37,368 nucleotides of DNA from Bacteroidales bacterium (GCA_013138975.1 WTBR01000221.1:1-37368), one strand, 5' to 3'. Shown: positions 9,101 through 19,050, counted from the first letter of the stretch. The notes: generated from the letters alone by a model not told the origin. Numbers and translations are program-made.

Positions 9101-12100
9101 AACCTACTACATCTAAACGAAGATAATATTCAGCATCTCCACCCACAGCTGGAAATGGTTCATATGAATTATTTGATGAATAAGGATAAGGTGGAGGATT
9201 ATCATTAGTAATAGTGCTACCATCACCATAATCCCAATTATAGAAATTAATCCCGAGAAAAGTTTGTGCGATTGCATCTACAGTTATTGGGGAACATCCT
9301 GAAGCTTGATCAATAAAAATAGTTGATCTAACCATTGGATTAACTGTAATTATAGCATCATGTTCATCAAAACATCCTAAATCGGTTTCAACCCTCAGGC
9401 TTACTGAATAAGGTTTCGCTGTTGAACTTAATAAGTTTTTATAAACATGTTGAGGATTTGGCTCTGAAGATGAACTCCCATCTCCAAAATCCCAAATAGT
9501 ATCAATGGGTAATAAAGGATTTCCCAGAACTGGAGTAAAGTCTACAACCAATGAATCGCAGCTTAGTCCTGTTGTGTCGTCAAAAGTAAAAGTAACTTCT
9601 GGACTTGAATAAACTATAATATAAATACTATCTCTTGTACTACAACCAAGAGTTCCAGTAACCTCTAATACTAATTTATTGGTGTCGTTTTCAAATCCGG
9701 TATTATTATATGTATATGGGAAAGGATCTTCAACATTATCAGTTTGTAATCCATCATCGTAATAATCCCAATACCACCCTCCTGCACCAATATTATCACC
9801 AATTGATATATTATTTACAGCAACTACTAATGGAGAACAGCCCTCGTTATTATTAACTGTAAAATCAGCATATGCACGATACATGTCAATTACTCCAGTT
9901 ATTTCATCAGTACAACCATAAATAGATCTTGCTGTTAATCTGAAGTTATACGTTTTATCAGCTGAAGTAGTATTATTATAAAATTTATCTATTGTATTGT
10001 TAGTTGTATCCATGCTTGAACCATCATCGAAATCCCAAAGATATCGCGATGCAAGATGAATTCCATCAATTGTATTATTAATAAACGTAACCGTATCCGA
10101 ATTACAATCGTTATATGGATCAATTGTGTAATCAGCAATAAATTCAGGAAATACAATTATAGTATCCCTATCTATAAACTCACAACCTTCATCATTTTTA
10201 ACACGCATGACAATTGTATTAGTATCAACCTCATCAATACCATCATTATTCATATACCAATGATTTACAGAAGAATATGGCGGTGTTAATGTGTCAATTT
10301 GACCATCACCGTATTCAAGGAATATACTATCTGCTCCCGAAGATATATTTTCTATTCTAACATCATATGGTGAACAACCCTCGTCATCATCTATTGTAAA
10401 GCCACCTTCAAGATAAGGAAAAACAGATATTGTAGCAATTGCAGTATCTTTACAAAAATATGGTGATGTAACAACTAACTCTACATCATAATCCCTTGTA
10501 TCATTTATAAAAACATGTTTATATTCATGATCTGGACTAGGAATTGTTTCTTGACCTCCATCCCCAAAAGTCCATTTATACTTATCTAAATTACCTGATG
10601 AAGTATCTGTAAATTGAACCAATAATGGATTACATCCTATTAAATTATCTTGATCAAAACCAGCATAAATTTCCGGTTTAACATGAATTTGATTAAAAAA
10701 TGTATCAACACATGGATTCCCTGTTTGCCTTGTTAACAATCTTATATTAAATGTAGTATCAGTATTTGTATTATTATAAAACCAATGTGTAATTGTATCG
10801 ACAGGATCTGATGTTACTAAATCAAACACAAAAGGATTGTTATCATAATTAAAGTTCCAGTTCTGTTGAGTACTAACTAAATCACTATTGTTATACAACT
10901 CAAGGTTAAAAGGAGCACAAACCGAATAATCAGATAAAGTGAATGATGCATTTGGCACTGGAATTGAGTTAATACTCATATTAAGGATTGTATCACCCGT
11001 ACAAGGTCTTTCAATGGTAACTTTATAACTATGAGGCCCTGCAGGTAGAGTCGCCCATGGTGTTGCACTAGTGGGGTCATCCAGATAATCTACAGGAAAC
11101 CATGAGTAAGATTTCCCACCACTAGCAAAAAGCTGCAATGGATTATTTTCACAGACCTCTCCAAAAGCACTTGAACTCTGCACAACCTTGCCAGAAACAG
11201 TTTCCTGAACAAAATCAGAGAAATATCCGTACTTAAACGTTGTGTTTGTTTTACCATTAAGGACACCCATATGAAAAACATCTTTGGTATTAATGATTTT
11301 TGTGGCCTGTCCTTGTGGAAAACCACCTCCAAGTGCGTTGGCAAACTTATAATTAGCATTTTTAAGCACCATCCATCCTGTTGTTCCTATAGCTGTAAAC
11401 CATGTAGATGGAAGATTAAAACTTGAACCATCAGCATATTCAAAAACAAAACTATCCTCATTACCAGCTTTTGTCATTAGAAATAACCAAAAATCATTCG
11501 TATTTGATCTATAGTATGTTACCTGAAGAGAGCCAGTGCAACCATCTATTGTTGGAAGTAATGCACCTCCTATTTCGCATGACATTCCTGAAACATGAAA
11601 CACATAAAGTGATGTATCACCCTTTATGTGAATTGCTTCTGATCCTAATGGAATTACTACAACCGCCGGATTCAAAATATCATAGAATCCTATTGACACT
11701 CCATTTACTTCTATTTCTGTATTATCATCTATCGGATATATAAAGGCACGTTCAGTAGTGGGTAAAGGACCTCTCATTATAATATATTCCTTTCCTGTCA
11801 CATCTGTAGGTACAATCTGATCCCCAACAGCATCCCTGCAAGTACCAACATCATTAAAAACTGAATCATCATCGATTGTAACCGCAATGTCGCCGCCAGC
11901 AATAACTTCAATAATAGTTCCTCCAAGGTGACCTGCTGCTGCTGCAACATTAGCCTTAACAACATAAGTTTCCCCTTCATCCAAAAATATATCAAAGACA
12001 TCACTAGCTACATGCCCCTCCATATCAGCATTGCTCAATGTAATTCTAATTTGAGTTGCATCTTGGGTAGCTACTATATTTATTGTTGACAATGGATCCG

Positions 12101-12620
12101 GATCATACCCCGCCCAGTCATTTCTATACATATTTTGAAATGGGGCAATAAATTTCTTTCCGAGAGCATTTTTCCCTTTTAAAGCAAAAATTTCCTGATT
12201 ATAAAATGAATCAAATTCATAATATGCCGAAATAAGATTTGTAGATGTTATATGTATTCCTGTTTCGTAGGGAAGTGGATTAATAGGATGGGTTGTTTCT
12301 ATTAATGCTTTAATTGCAGATAAATCAATTGAATAGTAATCTTGAATACCCATTGTAAATTCTTCAATAAGATAACCTGCTCCACCATTATACGCCGGCA
12401 ATTCAACTCTAACAGTTGCTTCAACATCAAAAGTGGCAAATCGAAGATAAATAGGCTCATCCCCAGGGCAAGTTCCGCCAGCACAATGTCCACTAGTAAA
12501 ATCAGGTGCTGCAAACCAAAATTCACGATCTGTTTGACATAAAATTTCATTTGATAAAACAAAGGTAAATATCAAAAAAATTGTGTATTTTAGTGTTATT
12601 TTATAAATTTTCGTCAACAT
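6126..12620 (-). CDS. Giant PKD-repeat surface protein with gliding-motility-type (type B) C-terminal sorting domain
   Basis: 2164 residues from the ATG at 12620; an in-frame upstream ATG at 12659 would place 13 polar residues before the signal peptide and is less likely. The order is: a signal peptide ending EILCQ; an N-terminal region of roughly 450 residues beginning DREFWFAAPDF that resembles the IgGFc-binding N-terminal domain; then about 17 consecutive PKD-like modules of 85-90 residues. The modules show WDFGDG or variants, an early GCSP-type cysteine and a late GC.D cysteine. The protein ends with FPNAFTPNGDGLNDTF, YNRWGELIF and W.G...G....PDVYVW, which is the type B sorting domain read by the T9SS. 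It should be a large cell-surface adhesin or gliding-type filament. It is paired with the downstream porP/sprF gene. Confidence 0.9.
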   Translation of the reverse strand: MLTKIYKITLKYTIFLIFTFVLSNEILCQTDREFWFAAPDFTSGHCAGGTCPGDEPIYLRFATFDVEATVRVELPAYNGGAGYLIEEFTMGIQDYYSIDLSAIKALIETTHPINPLPYETGIHITSTNLISAYYEFDSFYNQEIFALKGKNALGKKFIAPFQNMYRNDWAGYDPDPLSTINIVATQDATQIRITLSNADMEGHVASDVFDIFLDEGETYVVKANVAAAAGHLGGTIIEVIAGGDIAVTIDDDSVFNDVGTCRDAVGDQIVPTDVTGKEYIIMRGPLPTTERAFIYPIDDNTEIEVNGVSIGFYDILNPAVVVIPLGSEAIHIKGDTSLYVFHVSGMSCEIGGALLPTIDGCTGSLQVTYYRSNTNDFWLFLMTKAGNEDSFVFEYADGSSFNLPSTWFTAIGTTGWMVLKNANYKFANALGGGFPQGQATKIINTKDVFHMGVLNGKTNTTFKYGYFSDFVQETVSGKVVQSSSAFGEVCENNPLQLFASGGKSYSWFPVDYLDDPTSATPWATLPAGPHSYKVTIERPCTGDTILNMSINSIPVPNASFTLSDYSVCAPFNLELYNNSDLVSTQQNWNFNYDNNPFVFDLVTSDPVDTITHWFYNNTNTDTTFNIRLLTRQTGNPCVDTFFNQIHVKPEIYAGFDQDNLIGCNPLLVQFTDTSSGNLDKYKWTFGDGGQETIPSPDHEYKHVFINDTRDYDVELVVTSPYFCKDTAIATISVFPYLEGGFTIDDDEGCSPYDVRIENISSGADSIFLEYGDGQIDTLTPPYSSVNHWYMNNDGIDEVDTNTIVMRVKNDEGCEFIDRDTIIVFPEFIADYTIDPYNDCNSDTVTFINNTIDGIHLASRYLWDFDDGSSMDTTNNTIDKFYNNTTSADKTYNFRLTARSIYGCTDEITGVIDMYRAYADFTVNNNEGCSPLVVAVNNISIGDNIGAGGWYWDYYDDGLQTDNVEDPFPYTYNNTGFENDTNKLVLEVTGTLGCSTRDSIYIIVYSSPEVTFTFDDTTGLSCDSLVVDFTPVLGNPLLPIDTIWDFGDGSSSSEPNPQHVYKNLLSSTAKPYSVSLRVETDLGCFDEHDAIITVNPMVRSTIFIDQASGCSPITVDAIAQTFLGINFYNWDYGDGSTITNDNPPPYPYSSNNSYEPFPAVGGDAEYYLRLDVVGSAGVCTDSDSVLITVFPEIVADYIPQGVIDCNPFEVTFTDQSTLNVDSWYWNFGDGTSSSLNDTTHTFINATAGTQPFNVSLDVVSKDGCTDNTIAQISVLPQVVADFDIDISAECSPLEVQFTDNSIGVNYKWYWDDNSVTPDSIIGTSFFKEFYNSTGVDSTYTIKLVVDNGLGCKDSISRDITVYSSLIAGFTFNQPDSCVDSDVTFTDITIPAVGGYNYSWDFNDGSFSTTTASSFIKTFSNGKTIDYDYHVGLTVESPRGCTSFYTEDVTVYSKVVADFSIPLTAKCPPFENAVIVNNSFGDNLNKYEWYVDNSATPDQTIIGTGDFIRTYDNTDHLNVRPYPIRLLAYNSHGCTSEISDVINVYEYVEADFSIDIDKDCNPLEAQFTDNSLVPVGTIYSWDFNDGASSGDVEPSHDFFNTSRTDSISRTVYLSVESPNFCENNTSMQVTIYHNPLAKFFIDRTSSCPLLESALIKESLGEDSFEWRFGDLKPNNTTEANLTYSWDNTDINNIKTYNLELWVGTDRNCVDSTSLDLTVFPRVTADFLIDNAVGCSPLEGVNFTNTSSSPATQFFWTFGDGTASNLKSPSHDFINIGSNDRSYNVYLRASTEYDCWDDTSQQITVYVQPDAEFYINPKLMVYPNNVVNLTNLTNFGPFEYNWSFGNLNNSSSALDQPNTFEYEHWGEKIISLEVNSTSDGNCTDTYIDTLLILPPLVNADFTMDIEATCLNDNEEITFTAFPVIVYGDEYEYEWDFGDDTGTETGEVVYHTYNSAGLFFIKLVARSTEIGREDEEDFVYKPVRIYANPIANIEVSPKISMLNSDLEARVEFFNLSECSDTSGCSYVWDFGDGSTAISKDVTHYYTEIGVYDVSLLVTTASGCKDSILLEDEVSIIGEGDIKFPNAFTPNGDGLNDTFKPVSKGVISYEMYIYNRWGELIFTTKDLDAGWNGKMNGDYAKPDVYVWKAEGKFTNGRSFELAGDITLIR

Positions 12621-12635
12621 TTTGTTTGTTTTTAC

Positions 12636-12649
12636 GTACAAATTTGTAC
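12636..12649. promoter_or_regulatory. Perfect 14-bp palindrome between the two divergent giant genes
   Basis: GTACAAATTTGTAC is its own reverse complement. It sits 16 bp upstream of the minus-strand ATG (12620) and 67 bp upstream of the plus-strand ATG (12716), inside the short divergent gap. The position suits an operator for a dimeric regulator, but no regulator is known and chance is possible in AT-rich DNA. Confidence 0.35.
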
Positions 12650-12715
12650 CGATTATCAAATTAAACGAAAAAAAACATGATTAGGTTATATATATTTTAT
12701 TAAAAATAATAAATT

Positions 12716-15700
12716 ATGAAACTCAAATATACATTTTTTTTCTTGATTTTTCTAACGCTAAATGCGATAGGACAAGGTGATATTTATTATTACGAAAATT
12801 TCGACTCAACATTTATTCCAGCTGATTGGAGTTATGATTATGAAATAGGTGCAATTGATTGGAAATTTCAAAGCGGTGGGTATAATTTAACCGGAACGCC
12901 CGGTGGAGGTGAACCTCCGTTCGCTTATCAAGGACAGAATAATGCAGTATTTAATTATGTAAGTTTAACTGGAGAAACAACAAAATTAATTAGCCCGAAT
13001 TATAATATGGAGTTTGGCATTAAACCAGAATTGCGTTTTTGGCATGCTCAAGCTACAAAATTGTTTGGTGGTACTGACAACTTAAAAGTATATTACAAAA
13101 ACGATACGAGTAATTGGATATTATTAAAAGAGTATGTAGTTGAAATTACCGATTGGATTGAACATGTAATACAACTTCCGGACTCTACATTAACAGATAA
13201 TTATTTTATCGCCTTTGAAGGCATTACAAATAACGGCTTTGGAACCTGTATAGATAGTATGGTTATTATCGAAACAGGAATTATTGGAAAAACAATTGAA
13301 TCTGTAAATGTTAGGCAATCTAGCATTGATGAAGTACCATCTACATCTAACAATAATAAGATATTAAGAGTCGATTTTAAGGTGAAAGGAAATGATGGAA
13401 TCATGAAGCTAGATTCTATTTCCTTTAAATCTTTAAATACAAATGATGATAACATTTCTACGGATGGTGTAAGATTGTACTATGCAGAGGATACTCTTTT
13501 TATTAATAGCTCTCAGTTAGGAACTGGAGGAAATTTTATTAATGAGAAAGTTTCTTTTTATGGTTTAAATTTAATACTACCAACGGGATATTCTTCAATA
13601 TGGTTGTTGTATGATGTTAAGGATGATGCAGACCATAATATGCAAAATAATATTTTGGATGCATATATTCCTGAAAATGGAATAAAAATAAATAATTATT
13701 ATTATCCTTTTATCGATAGGTCTCCTGAAGGTGAGAGAATAATTGTTGAGTCTATATTTAATGATGATTTTGAAACAGATAAAAACTGGACTATAACTTC
13801 TGAGTTCGAAAGAGATACTCCACAAGGTAAAGGAGGGACACAAAATATTGGGAGTGTTGGTAAGGCAGATCCTACTTATGCAACTTCTGGTTCATATGTT
13901 TTAGGTACAGATCTTACTGACAATGGCGATTATGAAAATAATTTATTTAATAGAGAGTATACTGCTGTAACCCCTACTGTTAATGCCAAGTATTATAAAA
14001 ACACAAAAATATTTTTTAAGAGGTGGTTAAATGCTCAAATAACTGATACGGTATTAATTGATTTAAGTATTGATAATGGAAGCTCATGGCTTAACATATG
14101 GCAAAACGATGATGACTATACAGAAGGACAATGGAATTTACAAGAATATGAAATTGAGAATTATGGAGATAGGGTAATTGAATTAAAAGTTCAGTTTGCA
14201 CTTGGAGGAACGAATGATGCTTTTCCAATGAGTGGATGGAACATAGATGACTTTTTTATTACTGGAGATTATATATCAAAAGATGTCGGCATAACAAATT
14301 GGATTGCACCTGTAAGTGGATGTGGACATACGGATGAAGAATATGTTGAAGTAACAATTCAAAACTATGCAGGAGATGTACTCACAGATCCCCTAGTAAT
14401 TAGCTACTCTTTCGACGGTGGAGCAACAATAAAATATGATACAATCCAAAATCCAAATTTAGCAGTTGATGCTTCTTTAAATTATACAATTGACAAACCA
14501 ACTAATTTAACAAGTCCTGGCTGGTATAAAAATGCATATGCAACCACTAATCTTGCAGGTGATGAGGATAATACAAATAACAAATTTAATAAATCTATAT
14601 TTATAGCCCCAACTTACAGTTTACCTTATTTTGAAAACTTTGAAAGTAATTTCGGATATTACTTTGATGATGGCACTAATTCAAGCTGGGAATATGGAGA
14701 ACCATCTGCTACTCTTATTGATGCAGCTGCATCTGGAGCAAAAGCATGGGTAACAAACTTAAGTGGTAACTATTCAAACGATGACTCATCTTATATCGAG
14801 AGCCCCTGTTTTGACTTTACAGGTATTGATTCTGTCATTTTCGAATTTAAATGCAAAGGGGTATCAGAAGATCAAGTGGACGGTCTTGCTGTTGTGTACT
14901 CTTTAGACCAAGGACAATCTTGGGATTTAGTCCCTAACGACCATGATTTTTATTGGAATTGGTATAATGAAACTAATATTAGTGAACTTGAAACAGCAGG
15001 CTTTGATGAAACAGGAAGTGAATGGCTTACTGCACGTCAGTTGCTTCCACCAGTTTTCAGTGATGAAAGCTCTGTGAAATTCAGATTTCTTTTTAAAAGT
15101 AACGTTTCTGCAATTTATGAAGGATTTGGTATTGATGATATTAGAATCTTTGAAGCTCCTTACGACGTTGGAATTAGCACTTTAACTTACCCTGCAACAC
15201 AATGTGAACTTAGCGATACAACGCATGTTAAAGTTGTTATCGAAAATTCTGGTGTAGTTGATGTTAAAGCAGGAACAAAAATTCCATTAGTATTAAATTT
15301 CAATTCTGAATTAACCAATGATACTTTAACTCTTGCAAGTGATTTTTTAGTTGGAAATTCAATACTATTTACTTTCAACTCAACCGTTGATATGTCTTAT
15401 GCCGGAGATTTTGACTTTATTATCAATACAAATTTTGAATCGGATTCTTATTTTTATAATGAGACTATAAGTAACGATACTGTTTCCGCAACAATTACTG
15501 TACAAGGAATGCCTAATTATGATATAGGTTGGATTGTGGGTTCAGATGATGTAGATACATTACTTGATGCAACAACTGGATATGCAGCCTATTCGTGGTA
15601 TTACTTAGGCTCTGAAATATCAACAAGTCAAACTTATAGAGCGACTGCTGCCGGAACTTATTATGTAACTGTTACTAACGCAAATGCATGTCAGGCAAAT

Positions 15701-18700
15701 GATTCTTTAAAAGTAGTTCCTTCATTAGTTGATGTAAAAATGGATAGCATTTTAACTGAGTTAGAAGATTCTTGTGAGAGATTTGAACTAACAGAAATAA
15801 GGGTTGCAATTTCAAATAAAGGTCAAGATCTTATAGATGGAGTTAATGATACCATCCCCTTTGGATACCAAATAAATAATTTACCTGAAGTTTATGACAC
15901 ACTAATACTAGATCGGGATTTAACCACTGCAACCGATCCTGCAACTGATACTTTAAACTTTACATTTACAAATAAATGCGATTTAACTGAAATTGGGGAA
16001 TATACCATAAGTGTTTTTACTAATTTCGCATTTGATTTGAATCGCACTGATGATACAATTACAACAGTAATAAACACTTGGGGACTACCGGATGTAAATT
16101 TGGCACACGATACAATTAATTCGTCACAGGCTGATACCTTAACTCTTGATGCAGGTTCTGGCTTCTTAACTTATAATTGGAATTCTGGAAGTTCTGTGCA
16201 AACAGAAACACCAAATAATATATCATACTATTATAGAGTTACAGTTACAGATATAAATTCATGCGGAAGTGACAAAGACTCTACTTATATAGAAACTCAT
16301 GATTTAGGGATTTCAGAAGTTACATCGCCTGCAAATATTTGTGAAGATTTGGCTTCAGCAGCAACAAATATTAACGTAGAAGTAACCAATTATAGCGATA
16401 TTGTCTATAGTAGTCCGACAGCTGTTAAAATCTTTTATAACTATGATAATGGAGGTTGGATAGAAGTAAATCCTGAATTAAACGTTGGAGCATCTGGGTC
16501 TGTAACTTTAAACAATATTGGTGCGATTGACGCCACTTCTGTTGGTGTTCATACCTTAAAAATATACACTTCATCAGATATTGATGCAAATCACACAAAT
16601 GATACTCTTGAATATTCATTTGAAACCTGGCCTTTACCGGATGCAAACTTAGCATTTGATACAATTTATACTACCAAAGCAGATACAGTATTATTAATTG
16701 CACAAGATGGTTTTGCATCTTACAGCTGGAACGATGGATCCAGTAATGATACATTAGTTGTGAGTAGAAAATACTCACGAAAATATATCGTATCTGTTAC
16801 AGATGATCATGCATGTGGTAATGATAAAGATTCAACTCAAATTATAACTTATAATGTTGGAATAGCGTCACTTGTTTCTCCTTTAAGTGCATGTGAGCAT
16901 ACTAGTTCTGAAAATGTAACTATTTCTGTTAAAAATTTCAGTAATGATACTCTTAAGGCAGGAACGCTTATTCCTGTCGGATATATATTAGAAGGATCTG
17001 CAGCTGTTAATGAAAATTACGTATTGATTTCGGATTTAAATCCACTTAAATCTGTAAATTACACATTTACTAACAAAGTAGATGTTGCAACAATAAACAC
17101 TTATAGATTTAATCTCTTTACTAATTTTGGTTTAGATGTAGCTACAAGTAATGATACATTAATTGATGTAATTAAAACATTTGGATATCCTTCGATTGAA
17201 TTAGGTAGTGATATTTTCACTAAACAAGCGGATACTGTTGTTATTGTTGCAGCGCCAGGATTCCAGGGGTATTTTTGGGATGATGGTTCTAAAAATGATT
17301 CATTAGTTATTGTATACCCTGCTTCAAGAAAGTATTCTATTACAGTAAATGACATAAACGGTTGCGTTGCATCTGATGATATCAATGTATTTACATACGA
17401 TATTGCCGCTTCTGAACTCAATACTCCATTTAGTCAATGTGAACTAACAAGTACTGAAACTGTAAATATTGATATAATTAACAATAGTTTAGACACTCTA
17501 TTAATAGGAGAATTAATTGATGTTAGCTATATATTAAATTCGGGATCACCTGTAAATGCGTCATTCAACTTAACTGAGGATTTATATCCTGACAGTATTG
17601 TGAACTACACATTTTCTCAAACGGCTGATTTATCAAACAATCAGGTTCACGAACTTGAATTATATGCAGAACTTGCAAGTATCGATGTTGAACCTAACGA
17701 TATAATAACTCGAAATGTAGATTACCAAAAACCTACATTTGATCTTGGGTCAGATGTAAATATAGGAACCACACAATATACTTTAGATGCCGGAGCTGTT
17801 TATTCATCATACTTATGGTTTGACGACTCAAATGAAAGAACATATCTTGTTGATATAAATGATCAGAATCCAAATAATTACTATGCCGTTACAGTAACAA
17901 ATAGTTATGGGTGTAGTGCTGATGATTCAATTCAAGTTATTTTTACAACAACTCCAGATCTTGCAATTACCGCAATGCTTACACCGGAGTCCGGATGTTG
18001 GAATGCAACAGAAACCTATCCTGTTAGTATTGAAATAACAAATTCTGGTGTGGTTAATTTAAATCCCGGAGATAATTTCATTGTGGGTTATAAAATTGAT
18101 GGCGGTAATGATGTTACAGAAACTTTTAACTTAACAACAGCAATGAATACCAATGATACAAGAGAATATACATTCCCAACTGAAATTCCTTTTGCTTCTG
18201 CTAAAATTTATTTATTTAAACCTTTTGTAAAACATTCAGAAGATGGAAACGTGAATAATGACACTTTAACTACTGGTACAATTGTAGAAATCACTGCTCC
18301 CGAAGTAATTTTAGGTGCAAACGATACTATATCAACACCAAGTACTTCATATGTGATACAACTTTCGGAAGGTTACAGTACTTATTTGTGGAGTGATGCA
18401 AATAACTCAACCACACCAACACTTACAGTTACTGAAACAGGTTTATATTCTGTAACTATTACTGATGAGTATGAATGTTCAGGAGAAGGAAGTATATATA
18501 TTAACTTTTTAACAGATATCGACAATTTAATTCAAGGTGATGGATATAAATTAACTTTTTTCCCTAACCCTGTATCTGAACAATTAATGATTCAATTCGA
18601 AAATAAAAAGTCGAAAGATGTTTTTATTGAAATTGTTAGCTCTAATGGTCAAGTCGTTTACAACAAGAAAATAAGCAATATAGAAAACTCAATAGAGAAA

Positions 18701-18790
18701 ATCGATGTCACACCTTTCTCTAATGGAGTTTATTATATAAGATTTAATATTAATAATGAGTTTTATATACGAAAAATTATTATTCAATAA
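12716..18790 (+). CDS. Giant secreted multidomain protein with type A T9SS sorting domain
   Basis: 2024 residues. Signal peptide 1-20 (ending NAIGQ). A first jelly-roll/MAM-like domain covers about 22-195 (YYYENFDSTFIPADW); a segment like the sialidase BNR-repeat N-terminal domain follows (about 196-350). A second jelly-roll (about 350-520), a CARDB-like domain and a third jelly-roll (about 640-815) come next. Six tandem modules then each pair a CARDB-like beta sandwich (DVGIS...P...CE) with a shorter Ig-like unit containing GFxSYxWxDGS. The end (TFFPNPVSEQL to YIRKIIIQ) is a type A sorting domain, which is cleaved by the T9SS sortase. No catalytic domain was recognised, so an adhesive or structural surface role is likely. 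A strong terminator follows at 18808. Confidence 0.9.
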   Translation: MKLKYTFFFLIFLTLNAIGQGDIYYYENFDSTFIPADWSYDYEIGAIDWKFQSGGYNLTGTPGGGEPPFAYQGQNNAVFNYVSLTGETTKLISPNYNMEFGIKPELRFWHAQATKLFGGTDNLKVYYKNDTSNWILLKEYVVEITDWIEHVIQLPDSTLTDNYFIAFEGITNNGFGTCIDSMVIIETGIIGKTIESVNVRQSSIDEVPSTSNNNKILRVDFKVKGNDGIMKLDSISFKSLNTNDDNISTDGVRLYYAEDTLFINSSQLGTGGNFINEKVSFYGLNLILPTGYSSIWLLYDVKDDADHNMQNNILDAYIPENGIKINNYYYPFIDRSPEGERIIVESIFNDDFETDKNWTITSEFERDTPQGKGGTQNIGSVGKADPTYATSGSYVLGTDLTDNGDYENNLFNREYTAVTPTVNAKYYKNTKIFFKRWLNAQITDTVLIDLSIDNGSSWLNIWQNDDDYTEGQWNLQEYEIENYGDRVIELKVQFALGGTNDAFPMSGWNIDDFFITGDYISKDVGITNWIAPVSGCGHTDEEYVEVTIQNYAGDVLTDPLVISYSFDGGATIKYDTIQNPNLAVDASLNYTIDKPTNLTSPGWYKNAYATTNLAGDEDNTNNKFNKSIFIAPTYSLPYFENFESNFGYYFDDGTNSSWEYGEPSATLIDAAASGAKAWVTNLSGNYSNDDSSYIESPCFDFTGIDSVIFEFKCKGVSEDQVDGLAVVYSLDQGQSWDLVPNDHDFYWNWYNETNISELETAGFDETGSEWLTARQLLPPVFSDESSVKFRFLFKSNVSAIYEGFGIDDIRIFEAPYDVGISTLTYPATQCELSDTTHVKVVIENSGVVDVKAGTKIPLVLNFNSELTNDTLTLASDFLVGNSILFTFNSTVDMSYAGDFDFIINTNFESDSYFYNETISNDTVSATITVQGMPNYDIGWIVGSDDVDTLLDATTGYAAYSWYYLGSEISTSQTYRATAAGTYYVTVTNANACQANDSLKVVPSLVDVKMDSILTELEDSCERFELTEIRVAISNKGQDLIDGVNDTIPFGYQINNLPEVYDTLILDRDLTTATDPATDTLNFTFTNKCDLTEIGEYTISVFTNFAFDLNRTDDTITTVINTWGLPDVNLAHDTINSSQADTLTLDAGSGFLTYNWNSGSSVQTETPNNISYYYRVTVTDINSCGSDKDSTYIETHDLGISEVTSPANICEDLASAATNINVEVTNYSDIVYSSPTAVKIFYNYDNGGWIEVNPELNVGASGSVTLNNIGAIDATSVGVHTLKIYTSSDIDANHTNDTLEYSFETWPLPDANLAFDTIYTTKADTVLLIAQDGFASYSWNDGSSNDTLVVSRKYSRKYIVSVTDDHACGNDKDSTQIITYNVGIASLVSPLSACEHTSSENVTISVKNFSNDTLKAGTLIPVGYILEGSAAVNENYVLISDLNPLKSVNYTFTNKVDVATINTYRFNLFTNFGLDVATSNDTLIDVIKTFGYPSIELGSDIFTKQADTVVIVAAPGFQGYFWDDGSKNDSLVIVYPASRKYSITVNDINGCVASDDINVFTYDIAASELNTPFSQCELTSTETVNIDIINNSLDTLLIGELIDVSYILNSGSPVNASFNLTEDLYPDSIVNYTFSQTADLSNNQVHELELYAELASIDVEPNDIITRNVDYQKPTFDLGSDVNIGTTQYTLDAGAVYSSYLWFDDSNERTYLVDINDQNPNNYYAVTVTNSYGCSADDSIQVIFTTTPDLAITAMLTPESGCWNATETYPVSIEITNSGVVNLNPGDNFIVGYKIDGGNDVTETFNLTTAMNTNDTREYTFPTEIPFASAKIYLFKPFVKHSEDGNVNNDTLTTGTIVEITAPEVILGANDTISTPSTSYVIQLSEGYSTYLWSDANNSTTPTLTVTETGLYSVTITDEYECSGEGSIYINFLTDIDNLIQGDGYKLTFFPNPVSEQLMIQFENKKSKDVFIEIVSSNGQVVYNKKISNIENSIEKIDVTPFSNGVYYIRFNINNEFYIRKIIIQ

Positions 18791-18807
18791 AGTTTTTTTA
18801 ATGAAAT

Positions 18808-18839
18808 AAAAAAGTGTTTTAAAAATAAAACACTTTTTT
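18808..18839 (+). terminator. Rho-independent terminator after the giant type A protein gene
   Basis: AAAAAAGTGTTTT and AAAACACTTTTTT form a perfect 13-bp stem with a 6-base loop, ending in a T-run, 17 bp after the stop codon. Confidence 0.85.
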
Positions 18840-18899
18840 ATTCCCAACACCATTCAAAATCACTGCATTTTAATACTTTAGCATCTTTTTATCCTTTTG

Positions 18900-18983
18900 T
18901 TTTCGTATCTTTTTATTCTATATTCGTAATCATATTATGTATTTTCGTATATACATATGCGATTTTCGCATTAATATATTATG
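18900..18983. repeat. Four 9-mer cores in exact 21-bp phase upstream of the YfiR-TonB receptor operon
   Basis: TTTTCGTAT (18900), TATTCGTAA (18921), TTTTCGTAT (18942) and TTTTCGCAT (18963) start exactly 21 bp apart, with AT-rich 12-bp spacers that differ between units. A 21-bp period keeps the cores on one face of the helix. Direct 9-bp repeats with 12-bp spacers are the known layout of LytTR-type operators, so a regulator array is the favoured reading (inference). The array lies 123-206 bp before the ATG at 19106. The rest of the 315-bp gap 18791-19105 holds the terminator and a -7 element, and no gene. Confidence 0.55.
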
Positions 18984-19050
18984 TTTATAAGATGTGATAT
19001 TTTGTTTAAACAATGTATTCAATTAATGTGTATTAGATTAAACAATAAAT

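Noticed and set aside
11423..11743. Plus-strand open frame of 106 codons within the PKD giant.
   Set aside because: Low-complexity His/Leu-rich product, antisense to a clearly coding region.
18900..18983. Possible replication-type iterons.
   Set aside because: No replication initiator gene or DnaA-box cluster nearby; position before an operon favours regulation.
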